Part shown: positions 58,030 through 64,000 of the stretch, one piece after another
Layout of the letters: each line of letters starts with the position of its first letter
How positions within the stretch are numbered: position 1 is the first letter of the stretch
From: Melanocharis versteri
Lineage: Eukaryota; Chordata; Aves; Passeriformes; Melanocharitidae
Length of the DNA stretch: 64,000 nt
Assembly: GCA_013397845.1 (NCBI GenBank)
Contig: VZTG01007192.1
Location: 251,632-315,631 of the forward strand
Direction of reading: 5' to 3'
Translations under genes and position numbers: made by a program
The notes under the pieces: model-generated
What the model was told of the DNA's origin: nothing
The model's database searches: none
The model's input: only the letters and a program-made list of their open reading frames with translations

Positions 58030-61000
58030 TCATGCCAAGTCCGTCCTTTCTGTTGGGGTGTGTGGCTGCCAGCCTTGGGGGTGAAGCAGTCCTGTGTCTG
58101 AGCTGTGAGCTCTGTGCTCTCATGTGACAGCCGTTCCTGTACAGCGTCTGCCGTGGTGGGAGCTGGGGGAAATCCTGCTGGATTTGTTCAGTGTGATGTG
58201 GCGTGGATTGCACCTGGCCTGCCTGCCGAAGGCAAACTGAACTGGTGGAGCTCCTGCTTCCGAATGCAGGTGTGCCAGAGGGACAGCAGATTCCAGAGTT
58301 CACGTGCTCCACAGCATCAGAACCAGCTCCCTGCAGACTTCCGAGCCAGCCTCGTCCCTTCTCCTGGTGCCCCCAGACACGGTGTCACTCCCTGGCTGTG
58401 GCAGGGGACACCCCAGTATTGGCCCTGGCGCTGGCACCAGCTGTTCCACAATGCAACCTGTACATGTCCTGTCACGTCCAAGAGCTGTTTATAATCTACT
58501 GTATTACAGCAGTTAAAATATATTTTGCTATTAGGGGAGGAAAAGAAATTGCCTTGGCCTGTTTTTTCTCTGAGGCTCCTTGTTTGGGGAGAATTGCAAG
58601 AGGGCACAGAGGATGGGACTGGGAGCAGAGTAAGATATGTGGGGTTGCTCTCCTGGGAAAGGTGGCTGCTGGGGGGGAGATGTTGGGAAGAGGCTTGTGA
58701 AGGAAAGGAGGAAGGGAAGCCTGAAGCTGCCTGTGCCCACAGCTGTCTCCGGAGTAGGGCTGCAACTGTCTTCTTACTTTCTGGGGACAGGGATGGAGAC
58801 ATTCATGCCATAGCAGACCCAAGCTTAGAGGCACCAGGCAGGATCACGGGATGGTAGAGGAGAGATCTTGGCTGGGTGTGTGGGGAAAAGAAACTTTTAC
58901 ACAAGCCCTTCTTGAGGCCCTGGAAACTAGCATGAAATGTCTGAGGTAAATACCAGGTGAGAAGGGAAGTTGGGGTTTTCTAAGCTTTGTATTGGCCACT
59001 GCATCCCTGAGAGGGGAAAGGACATCCTTGAGGTGCAGGACAGGAGCACAGGGAAGGAGTCAACAGCTCTGGGAACAGACCAGAGTTTCTCACCTCTCCT
59101 GATTTAATGCACATCAAATTGGAGCAGCTGCCAAATGTATATCATGTTGGTAACTTCTGCCTTTACTTTGGGCCTGAAAAGGGTTTGTGAGCCAAGAACT
59201 TAATGTGGTATTTTTCCAGCTGTGTACCACATGCTCCAAAGTCCTGTCTGTGTCCTTAAGCTGTAACAGCTACAGAACAAGGCCATTAACCTTCCCATTC
59301 TTTCTGGTGGGAATATCAAGTACTGCCTAAGAGGCATGAGATGGAAAACAAAACTTCTGTCAAGATTTTTTTGCAATTTTTTGTATTTTCTTTCCAAGAA
59401 ACCATTTGCGCAGCAAGACAAGAAACTACCTGTCAGGGTTACTCCTAGATTATACCTACACCCACAGACATGTATCTGTATGTAATTAACGTAATTAAAA
59501 CCCACAGTACAGGGATAGAGCTGATAGGGAGGTCAAAAAGTCTTCATACCAGAAGCATTTATAACAACTTATACATCTGGCAAAGTTTGTGGGGGAGAAA
59601 GGCTTCAGAAGAGAATTCATGGAGATTATGAGACTAATGGAAATGGGTTTTTTTCATTAGTAAGACACACCTCCAAGAAGAAAAAGTGGTAAGATTAATA
59701 ATTGGTGACAAATACCATTAAATCTGTGGCCGTCAGATCTATGAAAGAAGCAGTTGTGCTTCATGCAGTTTGTAGGTGGAAACCAAGTGCTCCTTTGGAG
59801 GGTGCAGCAAAGCACTAGGGGCTCCTGAACAGATGCACAGACTGTCAGCAGTAAGGGGACTTTCCACAATAAATAATAGCAAAAAAAACCCCTTAACCAT
59901 ATGAAGTACAACTGTCGGTTTAATTCTGCTCCTGGACCATTCATTATTGCAAATTTTCTTGGCTAAGCATTAAACAAACCCCACTCACCATGCCTACAGT
60001 TGGAGTGCCTGTTCCTGGACCAAAAGCCAGTGGAAGGAAGCTGAGAGGAGCCAGCTGGTGAGGACTTGTCAGGTAGGTCTGGGCTGGAGGCTGCAGGGTT
60101 CTACATCTGACTCTCCATCCTTCCAGCTTCCCTTTAATAATGGGGTCTTTCCCTGCATCACATTTTGCCTTTATTTATGCAACTGCTGGTGTTTCAAGGC
60201 ATTCCCACCTCTACAGGAAGCTGAGTGCTAGCAGTCCACCAGAAGGAAAATGGCTTTACAGACACACAGAATGAAGTTGATTTAGAGCATCCCTTGGTGT
60301 CCATGCACCTGGAGCTTTATCTCCTACAGGCAGCTGGTAACTTGTCCTAGGCTTCACCAAAGATCTAACAACCACTAAACATGGGAGTAGCTGCCTGTGG
60401 TTTAGAACCTGCTTTGGGGTAACAGACCAAGGATTTTGCCCCAGATTTTCTCAGCTCTATATTTTATCATCAAGTTTTGCTTTCTCTTTCAGCAGCAGAG
60501 TACATGCTGTTGAAGTGGTTCTGATGTGCTATTCTCCAGAGATCCCCAAGCTGAGGGGTACCTCCAGGGCCCTTGACCACATCAGGCCTGTTTCTTTCTC
60601 CCTGAAGAGTAGTTTTGTTCCAGAGGAGGTTTCCAAAGCCTGACCTGTGCCAGTGCTTCTCTCCACAGCCCAGGGTACTTACAGTCCCCACAAATCACTA
60701 GAGACCCAGGGGGCTTTGAGGTGAGTATTTCCATCTCCTGTCTTTTTCTGTGTAGCATAGTCTTCTCTAGGGTGTGTGTTTCTTCCCTGGGCAAAAAGTT
60801 TGCTGACCTCCTAAGGTAAATTTATCCCAAATTGCATCACTTTGCTGACCACACCATTTGACACAGATTTGAAGTGCTACCTTCCAGTCCCTGCAAACGT
60901 GCTCAGAAGCACCCTGGCGCTAGTGTCAGTCTGTTTTGTCCACACAGGTTTCTTTAGCCTCAAGAAATAACAACACAGAGCTTGTTTAGATGCTCACCCC

Positions 61001-62206
61001 GACCTCTCCCACTCCCTGACACGTTTCTTGCTTAATAGTGACAGCCACGTGTGCCTTGTCTGCAGAGCTGCCTGCAAATGCGAGATCAGCTTTGGCATTA
61101 TCCTAATCGCTGGAGCAAATTCAGACACCTGACAGACCACCCTGTCAGTTTGATGGGCGCTGGAAGGTAGGCAAAGAAGGGATAAGGGGCCCAGGGCAAT
61201 GGAAGGAGAGAGCTGGGAACACACAGCAAGGTCTCTCCCTTGGTCTCTTCTGGTAGGTGGCTGTGCTGCCTGATGTGGCTGGATGAAAGGACCAGCTGTA
61301 CTGTCGGAGCGCAGGCCGAGAGATCTGAGGGAAAGATGTTTTGGGATTAATAAATAAAAGAGTTGCTAAATGAGAACTTCTTAGAACCACCCTTCCAAAG
61401 GATGCCAGGCTGGCAGGGATGCTCTGTGATCCACGATTAAGAAAAGAAGCTCTCCTGGCTTTAATAGACTTAGCAGGGAATAGCTTTACGCTTCTTTGTA
61501 CATAAGCGACGCTTAAAGGCGCTAGGAAGGGAGGAATGTTTTGGTTTGTAGGCAATAGGGCATTGGCAGCAGACTGAAAAATGGTCTTTGGCCAACCACA
61601 GGCAGTGCAAGCTTAATCTGCCTAAAAAACATGATCTCATCCATCTTTTTTGACCCAAGGGAGGCAGCCTTGGCTGTAAGGCTCAGGCTGAGCAGGACAG
61701 AGTGGTGCGTGGTTTAGGTTGCAGTAAGGGAGTGGTGGGCTGCTGTGGGGTGGGTTGGAGAACAAGATCTTCCCCTCCAGTTCAGGGTGTCTCTCATCTG
61801 TGTGACACTGCAACTTGTCAAGAGTCTGAGGAAGCAATGACTGGCACAAGCTCTTTTTCTGAGTATCATCAGGACCATGGTAGAGCCACACCTACTCCCA
61901 TGAGTGTTGTCATTCAGCAGTTTCTCTGGGTGTATCATTAGCTGGGAGAAGGGACATCCTTGTACATCTGTCCAGGTGTTATCCTGATCCTAAAACTCAT
62001 CAGCTTCCCTGGCACAGTTCAGTGTTGGCTGTTTCCACCTGCTTTCAGATGTAGATTGTTTCTGTTAGGTTCTGAATCATGTAGTGGGAAAGGTAAAAGC
62101 AGTGTGAAAAGTCACTGTAAGAGCTTCCCTCTCCCAGCTGCCAAACCTGTGTCCTCTTTGGGAGGGAACCAGGAGTCTGTGCACATCTTTCATGTTTTTA
62201 CAAGGG

Positions 62207-62362
62207 CATGTAGCGACAGGACAAGGGGGAATGGCTTCAAACTGAAAGAGAGTAGGTTCAGGTTAGATATTAGAAAGAAATTCTTCCCTGTGAGGGTGGT
62301 GAGGCACTGGCACGGGTTGCCCAGAGAAGCTGTGGCTGCCCCATCCTTGGAAGAGTCCTTGA
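62207..62362 (+). mobile_element. CR1 LINE fragment
   Basis: TAGCGACAGGACAAGGGGGA, ATGGCTTCAAACTGAAAGAG, TTAGATATTAGAAAGAAATT, CTTCCCTGTGAGGGTGGTGA and GAGAAGCTGTGGCTGCCCCA follow the CR1 3' region in plus orientation. The last ~100 bases of the element (tail) are missing, so it is truncated at both ends. Confidence 0.92.
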
Positions 62363-62414
62363 CTACTAACGGAGTTATTCCTCAGCTCTCATCCCTTCTT
62401 TCACTCTGCTTTAG

Positions 62415-62550
62415 CTACTCTCTGATGATGAAAAGCCACTGGATGAAATCCTACAAGACATCAAGGAGTTGATAAATGCAAGGTTTTGGGGGTTGAACAT
62501 ATTATCAAGCTGTGTTTGCTCAGCAAATGACCCTGTGTTAGTTTGCCCCA
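62415..62550 (+). CDS. Exon-like segment of an unidentified gene
   Basis: A perfect TACTAAC branch-point sequence (62364-62370) is followed by a pyrimidine-rich stretch and an acceptor CTGCTTTAG/CTACTC. From 62415 the frame reads LLSDDEKPLDEILQDIKELI then NAR, an acidic, helix-prone sequence typical of coding DNA. After that the translation is less convincing. Possible donors are CCCA/GTGAGC (exon end 62550), CTGT/GTTAGT (end 62536) or the weak GCAAG/GTTTTG. I cannot identify the protein. The AXDND1 locus is expected here from human synteny, but I have no residue match to support that name. Confidence 0.3.
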
Positions 62551-64000
62551 GTGAGCATCTAAGTCTATCACAAGCGTGAACAAAACCACTTCTGCTCAAA
62601 CCTTTTGTGCTGAAGCTCAAGAGTCTACACATAAGAAGTTATGATGGACCAATGCCATAGTTCAGGCAATGCATTAAACTCAGTCTCATTTGAGTGCTAT
62701 CTGATCAGCAGCTCTGGTGACTGATAAATTACATTAATCTGTATAAATGCTCAGAATTGTCACCAGCAGATTTTCAATTTATTGTGCTACCTACTCACTG
62801 TGGCATCTTCATGCTTGTGGATTCCTCACACTTCTCTTACCTGATTTTCATCACCTTCCTCTCAGGCTGGTCCAGCTTTGGGGGCATGGCAGGCTTGTGC
62901 TCTTCTTTCAGGTGCTAAAAGCAGACCTAGAGTAGTAGGGAGGCATTGTCTCCATGGCAGCCTGCCCTGGAAGAAATAAACCAAAGGGCATATAAACTCC
63001 ACTGGGATTCCAATAGAAGGAAAAGTGGGGGGAAGGGTAAGGAATAACCAATTTTGCAGTTCAGCCTTTCCTTGGGGATGTCAGGAAAGTAGCAGGTAAT
63101 AAAAGACCAGTTGACGTAATGTGTACTGGCCTTTCCCAAAGCTAAAGTATATGTACATATCCCCAGATATGTGCTGGGAATCAAGAGCATTCAAGGGATA
63201 AGCTCCAAGAAACTTGATCTGCAGTCACAGGTGAAAAGAATTTCTGTAATTTTAAATGTGATACAGTGCAAAGAACACACAGTGCAGATACGACACAGGG
63301 AAGTCATATGTTCAGTGGGAGAGTAGGTGGTTTGTGATTATGTGGATGATTTATGGAAAAGAAAACAAAAGGATGGATATTTAAAACGCAAAGTAAAACG
63401 TCACTTTGGAGATCATTAACCAGATAGCACTCTCTGAGGGTAATACTTTTTTTTACCTTATCAGTAACGCAAAGTTATCTTCATCTAGATACTGAATTGT
63501 CCTGATAATAAAGTATGTAAATAAATGTTTTCTTTGTTGATATAAATTTATTATCTCCTGTGTAAGATAACAAACAATTGTTGAGTAATTTGCAGCTAAC
63601 CTCAACCTTTGCCTCTGCAAGACCTTGACTCGTTCCTCATTTCGGAAGTATTTAATCTCTGCTGGTTTTTTAATCATCTTATTTCCTTTATTCAGACTAA
63701 AACTAAACTGCACATATGTTACTCAGGTTTGCTGAACTGCTTCTCATACTGTCATTTTAGTCTTTCACTCAGGGTTATCCTGCCCTTTTCCCTACATTAT
63801 TTTATGCTACATGCCGTATTTCAGCCTACAAAAGGAGCTGAGACAGCTAAAGGAAAGAAATAAGTAGTTGTCCTAAGAAAGGGAGAGCAAGATGAAGGAA
63901 TGGGGCCAGAATTGGCCAGAAATCAGCATGGCAAAAGGTTAACAGCAGATTGGCAGAAGCTTCCCTAGTTAGCCATGGTTTGAGCACAGGCACAGCGTGG

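Larger units (their letters stand above)
58060..64000. other. Region downstream of SOAT1, no confirmed gene
   Basis: By human synteny the next plus-strand gene would be AXDND1, whose first exons could fall here. Only weak exon candidates are visible (listed separately), plus one CR1 fragment. The remaining open frames, such as 58203-58700 plus, 58317-58802 minus and 61145-61555 minus, have low-complexity Ser/Pro-rich translations and overlap one another. Confidence 0.5.

Noticed and set aside
58203..58700. 165-codon plus-strand frame after SOAT1
   Set aside because: The translation is Pro/Ser/Cys-rich without motif, overlaps other open frames on both strands, and probably lies in 3' UTR or intergenic DNA.
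61960..62472. 170-codon plus-strand frame
   Set aside because: Its middle is CR1 sequence (RGNGFKLKESRFRLDIRKKF), so the frame is repeat-derived.
1..64000. CRISPR arrays, bacterial operons, tRNA or rRNA genes
   Set aside because: No regular repeat-spacer pattern, cloverleaf or rRNA core was seen. The window is vertebrate nuclear DNA.

Overview
The window is vertebrate nuclear DNA, almost certainly from a bird. It carries several fragments of CR1-type LINEs, whose conserved 3' end is the hallmark avian repeat, no Alu or L1-like sequence was recognised, and a vertebrate gene with compact GT-AG introns fills its second half. A few N runs (16616-16657, 31567-31667, single n at 16294 and 56773) show it is a draft assembly. 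I cannot name the species or order.

One gene is certain: SOAT1 (sterol O-acyltransferase 1, ACAT1), on the + strand. Its CpG-rich promoter and non-coding first exon lie at about 31.4-31.9 kb, partly lost in the 101-base gap. Fifteen coding exons run from the ATG at 34002 to the TGA at 55115-55117. All intron phases agree when the exons are joined, giving an intact 551-residue ER membrane enzyme, about the same size as the human protein (550). The conserved FYxDWWN motif, the Asn at 422 and the catalytic His at 461 are present. The 3' UTR runs to at least an AATAAA at 56281 and may be longer.

The left part (1 to about 31 kb) has no recognisable protein-coding exon. Its one landmark is a second CpG island at about 16.0-16.5 kb. 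This holds a YY1 site oriented for minus-strand transcription, a possible minus-strand splice donor, a G-quadruplex run and a 30-bp tandem duplication. In human the gene upstream of SOAT1, transcribed divergently, is ABL2, so this could be a bird ABL2 promoter with the first 16 kb as intron. No ABL2 coding sequence is visible, so that stays an inference. CR1 fragments in opposite orientations sit directly beside the island.

The right end (about 56.3-64 kb) follows SOAT1. By human synteny AXDND1 would come next on the + strand. I see only weak exon candidates: a minus-strand open frame at 57781-58029, a mini first exon at 59990-60057, and an exon-like piece at 62415-62550 behind a perfect TACTAAC branch point. 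None could be assigned to a gene. I found no new multi-gene system. The most testable points are the SOAT1 promoter motifs (paired CACGTG E-boxes, duplicated ERR-type half sites, a polypyrimidine tract), the island at 16 kb, the downstream candidate exons, and an assembly duplication at 56.7 kb.
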